Below the pieces are notes generated by a model. It searched no databases, was not told the DNA's origin, and was given only the letters and a program-made list of their open reading frames with translations. From positions 1 to 64,000 of the forward strand of contig DATJAP010000018.1 of the NCBI GenBank assembly GCA_035516155.1: a DNA stretch of 64,000 bases, given 5' to 3'. The translations under genes were made by a program, and so were the position numbers. The stretch comes from JAJYKN01 sp035516155. Its GTDB lineage: Bacteria; Nitrospirota; UBA9217. Of this stretch, positions 44,834 through 53,573 are shown one piece after another (within the stretch, counting starts at the first letter, position 1; the number at the start of each line of letters is the position of its first letter).

Positions 44834-46690
44834 ATGAAATCAACAGGAACAACAACGACAAAAGGCAAGACAAAAAAAAAGACGCTCTCGATCGCGCATA
44901 CCGTCTGGAAACTGACGCCTCTATTTAAGGGCGATGATGATCCGTTGATGGAAGTTCAAAGAACCGTCATCGAGCGGAAAAGCTATGCGTTCATCAATGC
45001 GTGGAAGGACCGTTCGGATTATCTGAAGGACCCGGCGATCCTCCGACAGGCCCTTGATCAGTACGAATCATGGAAACGTCAGTACGGGTCCGATGGAAAT
45101 GAGGGGTTCTATTTCTGGCTTCGTACGCAGCAGGACCAGAACGATCCCAAACTCAAGGCAAGATTCAACAAGATCGAGGATTTCAGCAAGAAGATCGAAA
45201 ATGATAGCCAGTTTTTTTATCTCCGCATCGCGAGGATCAAGCCAGAGATGCAGCAGAAGTTTCTGGCCTATGACGGCCTTGCGAAGTATCGGCATTTCTT
45301 GGAGCGGATGTTTGCCGAATCCCGCTATCATCTGAGCGAAGCTGAAGAAAAAATATTAAATCTCAAGTCCGCAACTTCTTATGCGAACTGGACGAAAATG
45401 ACATCGGGGTTTCTTTCAAAAGAGGAGCGCCCCGTCATCACTGACAACGGTATCAGGAGGGTAAAGCCGTTCGCGGAGATCATCTCCTTGATGAATAGCA
45501 AGGACAAGCTCGTGCGTGATACGGCGGCGAGGGTCTTCAACGACATCTTGCAGAAGAACGCCGATGTCGCCGAGGCAGAGCTGAACTCGGTGCTTGCGAA
45601 CAAGAAGACCGATGACGAGCTCCGCGGCACGCCCCGGCCCGATGCGCTCAGGCATCTCGCAGACGATATTGACAGTGAGGTTGTGGATACGCTCATTGGC
45701 TCCGTGGCTGCGCGCTTCGACATCCCCTCCCGGTTTTACGCACTGAAGGCAAAGCTAATCGGGGTCAAGCGCCTCGAGTACCACGAACGGAACGTGGAAT
45801 ACGGCGTCGTTTCCAGGCGCTACCCCTATGCGAAGGCCGTAAACCTTGTCTACGGCGTGATGAACAAACTCGACAAGCAGTTCAGCGACATCTTTGCCCG
45901 GTTCATCAACAACGGACAAATCGATGCCTTTCCCCGCAAGGGAAAGGACAGCGGAGCTTTCTGCATCCATCACCTTATGATCCAGCCTACTTTTATCCTG
46001 CTGAACCATGCAGGCAAACTGCATGATGTTCTGACCATTGCCCACGAACTGGGGCACGGCATCAACAACGAACTGATTCGGGAGAAGCAGCACGCTCTTG
46101 ACTTTGGTACGCCGACATCGACAGCCGAGGTGGCAAGCACTTTCATGGAAGACTTCGTGCTCGAAGAGATTCTCCGTTCGGCAAACGATGAACTACGGTT
46201 GGCGATCATGATGCAGAAGCTGAACGATGACGTCTCTTCGATCTTCAGGCAGGTGGCCTGCTACAGGTTTGAGCAGGAGCTGCATGCGGAATTCCGTTCT
46301 AAGGGGTATCTTTCGAAGGGCGATATCGGGAAGCTATTTCAGATACACATGGCATCCTATATGGGCAACGCCGTCGAGCAATCGGCGGGTTCGGAGAACT
46401 GGTGGATCTATTGGAGCCATATCCGGTATTTTTTCTACGTCTATTCCTACGCAAGCGGCCTCTTGATATCCAAATCGCTCCAGAATTCAGTGAAAAAGAA
46501 TCCGAGGTTCATCGTCAACGTAAAAGAGTTCCTTTCCGCAGGTCTTTCGGATTCTCCAAAAAATATTTTCAAAAAGATGGGGATCGATATTGCGGACAGG
46601 CACTTCTGGAGCATTGGACTGGATGAAGTGGAAAAATTGCTGGATGAAACCGAGATGCTGTCAAAGAGACTGGGGAAGGTAAGGAAATAG
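44834..46690 (+). CDS. M3 family oligoendopeptidase (PepF-like)
   Basis: A 618-residue zinc metallopeptidase. The HExxH motif lies in TIAHELGHGINNEL near residue 415, with the third ligand Glu in TAEVASTFMEDFVLEEI. The N-terminal half is the helical M3 substrate-binding lobe. It probably cuts cytosolic oligopeptides of about 6-20 residues; no signal peptide is seen. A Lys/Thr-rich N-terminus (STGTTTTKGKTKKK) precedes the conserved part. The length agrees with the PepF clan (about 600). A TATACT box lies upstream but the -35 is unclear. tRNA genes follow on the other strand. Confidence 0.9.
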   Translation: MKSTGTTTTKGKTKKKTLSIAHTVWKLTPLFKGDDDPLMEVQRTVIERKSYAFINAWKDRSDYLKDPAILRQALDQYESWKRQYGSDGNEGFYFWLRTQQDQNDPKLKARFNKIEDFSKKIENDSQFFYLRIARIKPEMQQKFLAYDGLAKYRHFLERMFAESRYHLSEAEEKILNLKSATSYANWTKMTSGFLSKEERPVITDNGIRRVKPFAEIISLMNSKDKLVRDTAARVFNDILQKNADVAEAELNSVLANKKTDDELRGTPRPDALRHLADDIDSEVVDTLIGSVAARFDIPSRFYALKAKLIGVKRLEYHERNVEYGVVSRRYPYAKAVNLVYGVMNKLDKQFSDIFARFINNGQIDAFPRKGKDSGAFCIHHLMIQPTFILLNHAGKLHDVLTIAHELGHGINNELIREKQHALDFGTPTSTAEVASTFMEDFVLEEILRSANDELRLAIMMQKLNDDVSSIFRQVACYRFEQELHAEFRSKGYLSKGDIGKLFQIHMASYMGNAVEQSAGSENWWIYWSHIRYFFYVYSYASGLLISKSLQNSVKKNPRFIVNVKEFLSAGLSDSPKNIFKKMGIDIADRHFWSIGLDEVEKLLDETEMLSKRLGKVRK

Positions 46691-46730
46691 GACTGAAAAG
46701 GGAAGTGATGATTGAGTGGGCGATATGAAA

Positions 46731-46807
46731 TGGCGGGGCGGACGGGGCTCGAACCCGCGACCTCCGGCGTGACAGGCCGGCGTTCTAACCAGCTGAACTA
46801 CCACCCC
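46731..46807 (-). tRNA. tRNA-Asp (GTC)
   Basis: A 77-base cloverleaf on the minus strand, including an encoded CCA end. The acceptor stem GGGGTGG/CCGCCCC has one G-U, the T loop is GGTTCGAGCC-like, and the anticodon loop reads CTGTCAC with anticodon GTC. Discriminator G, as expected for aspartate. Confidence 0.95.
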
Positions 46808-46892
46808 AATCAAAATAGTATAGTGCAGAGTTCCTAGTTCAAGGTAATAACCACGGGTTCTTTTCTCACTCTGTACTCTGAACTATTTTTTA

Positions 46893-46968
46893 TGGTAGGC
46901 GGAACAGGGATCGAACCTGTGACCCCAGCCTTGTAAGGGCTGTGCTCTCCCAGCTGAGCTATCCGCCC
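46893..46968 (-). tRNA. tRNA-Val (TAC)
   Basis: A 76-base cloverleaf on the minus strand with encoded CCA. The acceptor stem is GGGCGGA/TCCGCCT, the anticodon loop CTTACAA (anticodon TAC), the T arm GTTCGATCC. Discriminator A, standard for valine. It lies 86 bases upstream of tRNA-Asp on the same strand. The gap between them holds AGTTC/GAGT-rich repeat words. Confidence 0.95.
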
Positions 46969-47066
46969 GGTTCTTCTACCAAAGTTGAGACACGTAATAT
47001 CATATATTCCGCCAAAAATGTCAAGCGAAATTTATCCGGCTTTGTGCGTCAGTAACGTGATTGGCC

Positions 47067-47537
47067 CTATTTCTTCAGCGCCGGCCCCAGCAGGAGCAGG
47101 ATTACACCGTCAGCCAGAACCGCGAGGTTAAGCACTGCGCTGACAGCATGCAGCCGTGTAAACCGCTTTCGGGCCGGAGAATCGGGGGATTCCCGCTCAA
47201 AGGATGTGATTTCCCGTTTCAGCTTGACCGCATCGGGATAGAGCTTTAAGGAGACGTAAATATTGATTACCAGAGCGGCAATCAGGAGAAAAAAGGAAAG
47301 CCGCGAAGTGGAATCCGATGTGCCCCCAGAAACAGCGAAAAAAACAATGAACGCCAGGACAGACAGCACAAGAACATAGGAGAAATAGCCGGGAAAGAGC
47401 TTGCCCACGATTGCTCCCGCCTCGTCCCTTCCAAAGGACTTGAAGATCGACGGAGTAACGATAAAGGTGAATATGGCAATGCCCCCCACCCAGAGGCTGA
47501 GGATAAGATCATACAGCAAAAACCAGGTTAGTTTCAT
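47067..47537 (-). CDS. DUF4149-type membrane protein
   Basis: A 156-residue inner-membrane protein with four transmembrane helices. It has the DUF4149 pattern: LILSLWVGGIAIFTFIVTPSIF at the start (shown in part: WVGGIAIFTFIV, then PSIF), a GRDEAGAIVGKLFPGYF loop, and RLHAVSAVLNLAVLADGVI near the end. The start MKLTWFLLYD at 47537 is preferred, with AAAGGA about 12 bases upstream; an extension to 47591 adds 18 polar, unconserved residues. Function unknown. Not obviously in an operon. Confidence 0.85.
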   Translation of the reverse strand: MKLTWFLLYDLILSLWVGGIAIFTFIVTPSIFKSFGRDEAGAIVGKLFPGYFSYVLVLSVLAFIVFFAVSGGTSDSTSRLSFFLLIAALVINIYVSLKLYPDAVKLKREITSFERESPDSPARKRFTRLHAVSAVLNLAVLADGVILLLLGPALKK

Positions 47538-47609
47538 GGGAGTGGATATCCTTTCTTGAGTGAACTTATAACGAGAGTCTACACTGAGCAAAACGGCCTG
47601 AAAAAAAGT

Positions 47610-47711
47610 GCCACAGAATTACCAGAGAGCACAGAGAACAGTTTAATAAATTTTTTGAAAATCTCTTTTCTATAATTGCGTTTTTCTTTGCGATCTCTCC
47701 GGCCTCTGAGG
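47610..47711. repeat. degenerate CACAGAGA-type palindromic repeat
   Basis: CCACAGAATTACCAGAGAG and CACAGAGAAC on the left face TTTTTCTTTGCGATCTCTCC and CCTCTGAGGC on the right, an imperfect inverted repeat about 100 bases long. It resembles the copy at 56.87 kb and, from memory, a dispersed intergenic repeat of deltaproteobacterial genomes. Confidence 0.45.
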
Positions 47712-47837
47712 CCATAATCTTTACCGGTATCCGTTTGTCCGGGAGTGGGGAGACCGGGGATTCCTGCTTTGCAGAAAGGGCGATCTGCAGCCCCTTGCTG
47801 CCGATTAGCTTAAGGATCCATACTTGCTGAAACGGGA

Positions 47838-49727
47838 TTACTCCCTGAACGACATTTTCAACTCATAAATCCCGCCGTCGTTCCGCTTCTCGATATTGAA
47901 GCCCATCTTCTCGAATAACTGGAGCATCTGGCGATTCTCCATCAGTACCGCCGCGGTAAACCCGAGGAGACCGCTCTTTTTTGCGAGGTAGGTTATATAG
48001 GAGAGCAGCACGGCGCCGATACCTTTCCCTTGGTAATCGTCGCGAACGACAAAGGCCACTTCAGCGGAGTGGGCATTCGTATCGATCAGGTACTGGGCCA
48101 TGCCCACGATCAGCTCCTTATCCTCCTGCTCGAGCACGGCGAGGATCACCATCTCCTTGGTATAATCGATCACCACAAAAGGCTGGAGTCGGTCATGATG
48201 CATATCGACCCGGGTGGAAATGAAACGGCGATACAGGGAGTCGTTCGACAGGGAATAGAAAAAATCCTTCAGAAGATGCTCGTCGGAGAGCTTTACCGGG
48301 CGAAGCAGCAGGGTGAGACCTGTCCGCGTGGTCTTGTACGCTTCCAGTTCCTCGGGATAGACGCCGTGAGTCCCTGAAATAAAGGCCTGGTCCCGGTAGA
48401 TCAGGTTACGCTCCTTGGCCTGCGCGATGAGCTGCTCGCGGAACTTGGGGTGCGCGATGGCTATAAGGTCCATGGCCCGCTCGCGGATGTTTTTGCCGTG
48501 GAGGTAGGCAATGCCATACTCCGTGACCACATAGTGGATGTCGCCACGCGAGAGCGTAACGCCGGCGCCCTCTTTCAGAAACGGGACGATGCGCGAGACT
48601 TCTTCGTTCTCGGCGGTGGATTGGAGCGCCAGGATGGTCTTGCCGCCCTGGGATAGGATTGCACCGCGCATGAAGTCGGCTTGGCCGCCGATGCCGCTGT
48701 AGAACAGTTTGCCCAAAGACTCCGCTGTGGCTTGGCCCGAGAGATCGATCTCGAGTGCACTGTTGATGGCCGTCATGTTCTTCTGCCGCGCAAGCACCGT
48801 CGGGTTATTGGTGTAGTTTACAGGCCGGAACTCAATGGCCGGATTATCGTGGAGATAGTCGTAGGTTTCGTGCCTGCCCATGCTGAAGGCGGCCACGGTT
48901 TTACCGCGGTTCAATTCCTTGCGGGAATTGTCGACAACGCGTGCTTTCATGAGCTCCACGATGCCGTCGGTCAGGAGTTCCGTGTGCACGCCCAGATGCT
49001 CCTTGTTCTTGAGATGGGCAAGGATCGCGTTCGGGATGCTTCCGTAGCCGACTTGAATGGTATCGCCGTCCTGGACGATGCGCGCAACATGGTTCCCGAT
49101 TTTCTGGGCAATTTCATCCGAAACGATATCTTCAAATTCGAGCAGTGGTTCATCGCAGGGAATGGCGAAGTCGACATCCTTGATGTTGATGAAAGTGTCC
49201 CCCAGCACGCGCGGCATGCGTGAATTGATCTGGGCGATGACCAGGGAGGCATTTTCGGCTGCGGCTTTTACGATGTCCACGCTGATGCCGAGGCTCATGA
49301 ACCCGTGCTCGTCGGGAAGGGACGTCTGAATCAGGGCCACATCCACGGGTACGAGCTTTTTCTGGAACAGGCCAGGCACCTGGGACAGAAAGATGGGCGT
49401 ATAGTCGGCAAGCCCCTGGTTTACCGCTTCGCGGGTGTTGTTGCCGATAAAGAATGAGTTGTGTCGGAAATTATCCTTGAATTTTTCGTCTGCATAGGGC
49501 GCCACACCCAGGGTCCATACCTGAAGCAGCTCAGCGTCGAAAAAGGCCTTCGGGTGAGAGCGGACGTAGTTGATGAGCGCCTTCACCAAATATTGCGGCT
49601 CGCCGCATCCGGTGCCGATAAAAATGCGGTTTCCCGGATGGATGGCGCTGAAAATCCTTTCCTCGGTTGGAAATTTTTCCGGATAAAGCGCCTTAATTCC
49701 TTCTATTTTATGGTGTTGTTCCTGCAT
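47838..49727 (-). CDS. acetyl-CoA hydrolase/CoA-transferase fused to GNAT acetyltransferase
   Basis: A 629-residue, two-part protein. Residues 1-460 form the acetyl-CoA hydrolase/4-hydroxybutyrate CoA-transferase domain, with the likely catalytic Glu in INSALEIDLSGQA, GSIPNAILAHL and GIGGQADFMRGA. Residues 470-629 form a GNAT acetyltransferase with the acetyl-CoA loop DDYQGKGIGAVLL. It may move CoA between acetate and another acid, or hydrolyse acetyl-CoA, while the GNAT part acetylates a Lys, perhaps on the divergent acyl-CoA synthetase (inference). Such fusions are known. It is divergent from the ADP-forming synthetase gene by 252 bases. Confidence 0.9.
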   Translation of the reverse strand: MQEQHHKIEGIKALYPEKFPTEERIFSAIHPGNRIFIGTGCGEPQYLVKALINYVRSHPKAFFDAELLQVWTLGVAPYADEKFKDNFRHNSFFIGNNTREAVNQGLADYTPIFLSQVPGLFQKKLVPVDVALIQTSLPDEHGFMSLGISVDIVKAAAENASLVIAQINSRMPRVLGDTFINIKDVDFAIPCDEPLLEFEDIVSDEIAQKIGNHVARIVQDGDTIQVGYGSIPNAILAHLKNKEHLGVHTELLTDGIVELMKARVVDNSRKELNRGKTVAAFSMGRHETYDYLHDNPAIEFRPVNYTNNPTVLARQKNMTAINSALEIDLSGQATAESLGKLFYSGIGGQADFMRGAILSQGGKTILALQSTAENEEVSRIVPFLKEGAGVTLSRGDIHYVVTEYGIAYLHGKNIRERAMDLIAIAHPKFREQLIAQAKERNLIYRDQAFISGTHGVYPEELEAYKTTRTGLTLLLRPVKLSDEHLLKDFFYSLSNDSLYRRFISTRVDMHHDRLQPFVVIDYTKEMVILAVLEQEDKELIVGMAQYLIDTNAHSAEVAFVVRDDYQGKGIGAVLLSYITYLAKKSGLLGFTAAVLMENRQMLQLFEKMGFNIEKRNDGGIYELKMSFRE

Positions 49728-49941
49728 AGATGTACATTGGTCTTATCCTATTGTACAATGGAGTCTAGCGGAAAGGAAGTAGTTTTTTATTTTGAAGAAG
49801 GAGGCAGCAGAAAACGATTAAACCTCGGTGTCGCAAGAGTGTTTCAGCGGCATGCCTCCGCAAGCATGCGTGGCAGGTATGAGGATACGCTATGCCGGGC
49901 CGGGAGGCTGGGTTCTTCAGCAAATTGACCTGTTCCCGCAC

Positions 49942-49970
49942 TTGACCGCCCACTGTTTCTCATCTAAACT
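49942..49970 (+). promoter_or_regulatory. promoter of the ADP-forming synthetase gene
   Basis: TTGACC (49942-49947), a 17-base spacer and TAAACT (49965-49970). Only nine bases separate it from the ATG at 49980, leaving a leader of about three bases, and no ribosome binding site is present. Confidence 0.55.
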
Positions 49971-49979
49971 ATCACTAGC

Positions 49980-52067
49980 ATGCTCGATTCTTTTTTCAAT
50001 CCTGGGTCCATAGCGGTCGTCGGCGCGTCCGCTGATACAAAGAAAGTCGGACACGCCGTCCTCAACAACCTCCGCCGGTTCAAATTCAAGGGCAACCTTT
50101 ACCCTATCAATCCTTCAGGCAGCGAGATCCTCGGGCTCAAAGCCTATCCGAAAATTGAGGACATCGGCCGCGATGTTGATCTTGCCATTATCATCATTCC
50201 GGCCCGTTTCGTGCCTGAGTCGCTACGGGAGTGCGCAGCAAGCGGCATTAAATCCGTCATTGTTCTCTCAGCAGGATTTAAAGAAGCGGGAAAAGACGGA
50301 ACGCTCCTGGAAGAGGAAATTAAGAAAATTGGGAAAGAACAGCGTATGCGCATCCTCGGGCCGAACTGTCTCGGTCTCATTAATACCGTAAATGACATGA
50401 ATGCCACCTTCGCCGCCGATATGCTGCCGAAGGGGAAGATCGGTTTTTTTTCCCAGTCTGGCGCCATGGGCATCGCCATCATGGACTGGGCAATCGGAAA
50501 TGATGTCGGCTTCTCAAAATTCATCAGCCTCGGGAACAAGGTTGACCTTTCGGAAATCGACTTCATCGAGTACTTCATGGACGACCCCGATACCAGTCTT
50601 ATACTGGGATACCTCGAGGACGTTGTGGACGGCCGGCGCTTCATGGACATTGCGCAGAAAGCCACCAAGGTCAAGCCCATCGTACTTCTTAAGTCCGGCG
50701 GCACCGAGGCGGGCGCGCGCGCCGCATCTTCGCACACCGGCGCGCTGGCTGGATCGGACACCGCGTTTGAAGCTGCCTTCAAACAAACAGGCATCATGCG
50801 GGCCCAGGGCGTGCAGGACCTCTTCGACACCGCGTTGGCATTTGCAGAAGGGAAAATCCCGGCGGGCAAAGGACTGCTGGTGATTACGAATGCAGGCGGC
50901 CCGGGTATTATAGCAGCGGACACTGCAGAACAGCTCGGTGTCGATCTTCCGCATATGACAAGAGAGAGCATAGAAACCATGGCCCGAAAGCTTCCCCCGA
51001 ACGCTACGGTCTTCAATCCTGTGGACGTGATCGGCGACGCCACATCGGAACGCTATGCAGCCGTGCTTGAACAGGCGGCGAAAGATCCAAACATCGATGG
51101 CATGCTCGTGATCCTAACTCCCCAGGCCATGACCGACATAGAGAAGACGGCTGATGTGGTCATTGCCACGGCACAGTCTACGGATAAACCGGTCATTACC
51201 TCGTTCATGGGGGAGAAGCGCGTCCGGCCGGCCATCGACAAATTGAAGAACGCATCGATTCCGAATTTTTCCTACCCGGAACTGGCCGTCAAGGCTTTTA
51301 AACGCCTGTCCGACCAGGGGTCGTGGAAGAACTACAAAGCCGAGGAATTGATAACCAGCTGGTACAATTTTGACGCCGCAGCTGAAATGATTGCCTCCAT
51401 CCTCAAGCGCGGTTCGTACGAGGTGGGTGAGGAAGAAGCCATGGAGATCCTCACCTATTACGGCTTCCAGTTTCCGAAGCGAGCCCTTGCCCGGACTTCG
51501 CGGGAGGCGGTCCATCACGCCTCGCGGATTGGCTTTCCGGTAGTGATGAAGATATCCTCGCCCGACATTCTGCACAAAACCGATGTGGGCGGTGTGCAGG
51601 TAAACATCAAAACCCCGCAGGAGGCAGAAGAGGCCTTTACGGAGATCACGACGAACGCCCGGAGGACTATGCGCGACGCGTTCCTCAAAGGCGTTATGAT
51701 CTACGAGATGGTGAAAGGTGGAAAGGAGGTCATCCTGGGAGTGACCTTTGACCGAACTTTCGGACATATGATCATGTTCGGCCTCGGCGGCATCTACGTG
51801 GAGGTCCTGAAGGACGTCTCATTCAGAATCATCCCGGTGGCCCGGAGGGATGCTGTGGCGATGGTAAACGAGATCCGGACCGCCGGACTGCTTCGGGGCA
51901 CGCGCGGCGAGCATCCCGCGGACATCGACGCTATCGCGAGCAATATTGTCAACCTCTCGTGCCTCATTGCCGACTTCCCCGAGATCCAGGAGCTGGATAT
52001 CAATCCGCTCATGGTAATGGAGAAAGGCGCCATGGCGCTTGATGCGAGGATGATTTTTAAAAGATAG
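49980..52067 (+). CDS. acetate-CoA ligase (ADP-forming), fused alpha-beta type
   Basis: A 695-residue NDP-forming acyl-CoA synthetase that interconverts acyl-CoA + ADP + Pi and acid + CoA + ATP. The CoA-binding domain starts FFNPGSIAVVGASAD. The succinyl-CoA-ligase-like domains follow, with the phospho-His in SSHTGALAGSD near residue 256. The ATP-grasp domain occupies the last 230 residues (GFPVVMKISSPDILHKTD ... ELDINPLMV). It makes ATP from acetyl-CoA in fermentative or autotrophic metabolism, or activates acids. It lacks the GNAT domain of some homologues; that domain is on the divergent neighbour. Confidence 0.93.
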   Translation: MLDSFFNPGSIAVVGASADTKKVGHAVLNNLRRFKFKGNLYPINPSGSEILGLKAYPKIEDIGRDVDLAIIIIPARFVPESLRECAASGIKSVIVLSAGFKEAGKDGTLLEEEIKKIGKEQRMRILGPNCLGLINTVNDMNATFAADMLPKGKIGFFSQSGAMGIAIMDWAIGNDVGFSKFISLGNKVDLSEIDFIEYFMDDPDTSLILGYLEDVVDGRRFMDIAQKATKVKPIVLLKSGGTEAGARAASSHTGALAGSDTAFEAAFKQTGIMRAQGVQDLFDTALAFAEGKIPAGKGLLVITNAGGPGIIAADTAEQLGVDLPHMTRESIETMARKLPPNATVFNPVDVIGDATSERYAAVLEQAAKDPNIDGMLVILTPQAMTDIEKTADVVIATAQSTDKPVITSFMGEKRVRPAIDKLKNASIPNFSYPELAVKAFKRLSDQGSWKNYKAEELITSWYNFDAAAEMIASILKRGSYEVGEEEAMEILTYYGFQFPKRALARTSREAVHHASRIGFPVVMKISSPDILHKTDVGGVQVNIKTPQEAEEAFTEITTNARRTMRDAFLKGVMIYEMVKGGKEVILGVTFDRTFGHMIMFGLGGIYVEVLKDVSFRIIPVARRDAVAMVNEIRTAGLLRGTRGEHPADIDAIASNIVNLSCLIADFPEIQELDINPLMVMEKGAMALDARMIFKR

Positions 52068-52190
52068 GGTGAGGAAGGACGAGGCAATGGGCAGAACGAA
52101 CATCCCTGCGCGTATGCAATCATCGGCGACAAGCCTTGTCAGAGTTTGGATTATTAATGGTATGATAATAATATTTACACTTTTCAGCAC

Positions 52191-52263
52191 GTCATTCCTG
52201 CGTAAGCAGGAATCCAGCGTAATAAGAAAAAGGCACTGGGTTCCGGGTCAAGCCCGGAATGAC
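52191..52263. repeat. REP-like double-hairpin repeat
   Basis: GTCATTCCTGCGTAAGCAGG and AATCCAG on the left; CTGGGTTCCGGG and TCAAGCCCGGAATGAC on the right. Two hairpins face each other within an overall GTCATTCC...GGAATGAC palindrome. This is the widespread proteobacterial GTCATTCC-type intergenic repeat. It lies between the synthetase and DRTGG genes. Confidence 0.75.
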
Positions 52264-52436
52264 CGTTGTAAGGACGCGCGGACTAGATACGGGGGCTTTC
52301 CATTCTGTTATGAGACGTATCATAATTGGCGTGCCCGCGAAGGGTTCCTTCGCATCCTGCTGCTGGCATCATGGAATGCTCTGATTTTACTAACCCTTAT
52401 CCACTGATCCTTGATCCAATGAATTAAGGAGGGACC

Positions 52437-53492
52437 ATGGTTCCCATTTTCATCGCATCCAATACTGGCTTTTCGGGGCGAACATTCATCTCCCTCGGCC
52501 TTGCCATGAAGCTCATCGAGCAGGGCTTCAAGGTCGGGTACCTGAAACCTCTCGGCTCGGTGCCCATAAAGAAGGGCAAGGTTGTTTACGACGCCGATGC
52601 CTTGTTCATCAAGGAGACCTTGGGGCTTGAGGAGCCACTGGAGGTGATCTCTCCCTTTGTCCAGACCTATGAAAGCCAGATTCTGCTCTTCGAGGACGGG
52701 ATTAGGGGTGTAAGAAAGATTATCCTGGATGCATTCAAGTCCTTCAAGAAAAAAGATTTCGTGATCATCGGGGGGGCGAGCGATCTCTTCGAGGGTGCGC
52801 TACTCGGGGCGAACGCCCTTTCCCTCGTGAACGACATGAAAGCGAGTCTTTTGATGGTTGAACCTTGGCGCGGAGAGGCATCGGCGGATGTTCTTTTCGG
52901 CGCATCCCAACTGCTGGGCGACCGGTTCGGGGGCGGCATCATCAATAAAGTCTCGGTCAGCGCCGTCAATCACGTGAAGGAAACCGTGCGTCCCTTCCTG
53001 GAAAAGAAGGGCGTAAAGATCTTCGGCGTCTTTGCGAAGGACCGGGCGCTTGAGGCCGTCTCTATCCGGCAGCTGAACGATATTCTGAACGGTAAAGTAA
53101 TCTGCTGCGAAGACCGGCTCGATGAGTTCGTGGAAAACTTCTCCGTGGGCGCCATGGATGTTGACAGCGCGCTGGCCTATTTTCGCAGAATGCAGAACAA
53201 GGCGGTGATCACTGGCGCGCACCGGTCCGATATCCAGCTAGCGGCAATGGAAACCTCGACGCGGTGTATTATTCTGACCGGCGGGCTGACGTCCAATGAT
53301 GTAGTTATCGGTAAGGCCCAGGCTAAGGGCATCCCGATCATCTCTGTTGCGGATGACACCTTCACTACAATCGATAAGATCGAAGTGCGGTTGGGGAAAA
53401 CGAGCATCCGCGAGAAGCGCAAGGTTGAGCGAGTGAAGGAAATGATGGATATCGAATTCGATATGAAGCGGTTTTTAAAGAGCATGAAATAG
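52437..53492 (+). CDS. BioD/CobQ-like P-loop protein with DRTGG domain
   Basis: A 351-residue protein shaped like the N-terminal regulatory part of long phosphotransacetylases. Residues 1-200 form a dethiobiotin-synthetase-like P-loop fold (IFIASNTGFSGRTFISLGLA, then GYLKPLGSVP). Residues 215-320 form a DRTGG-type domain (GKVICCEDRLDEFVENFSVGAM shown in part, ending TGG in CIILTGGLTSNDV). The Walker A Lys is replaced by Arg (GFSGRT), so ATP binding may be altered. No phosphotransacetylase catalytic domain is attached. It probably senses a nucleotide or acyl-CoA state next to the synthetase. AAGGAGGG precedes the ATG. Confidence 0.82.
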   Translation: MVPIFIASNTGFSGRTFISLGLAMKLIEQGFKVGYLKPLGSVPIKKGKVVYDADALFIKETLGLEEPLEVISPFVQTYESQILLFEDGIRGVRKIILDAFKSFKKKDFVIIGGASDLFEGALLGANALSLVNDMKASLLMVEPWRGEASADVLFGASQLLGDRFGGGIINKVSVSAVNHVKETVRPFLEKKGVKIFGVFAKDRALEAVSIRQLNDILNGKVICCEDRLDEFVENFSVGAMDVDSALAYFRRMQNKAVITGAHRSDIQLAAMETSTRCIILTGGLTSNDVVIGKAQAKGIPIISVADDTFTTIDKIEVRLGKTSIREKRKVERVKEMMDIEFDMKRFLKSMK

Positions 53493-53573
53493 TATCCCAT
53501 AAGGGAAACAGAAAGTGCAGGTCGCAGTGCCTGTAAGAGGCAAATGTTTAGGGTTTGCATTAGTCAACCATTC

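Noticed and set aside
41967..46690. Defence island (CPBP protein plus insertion sequence debris)
   Set aside because: CPBP proteases can occur in immunity loci, but the neighbours are ordinary metabolic and stress genes and no defence gene is present.
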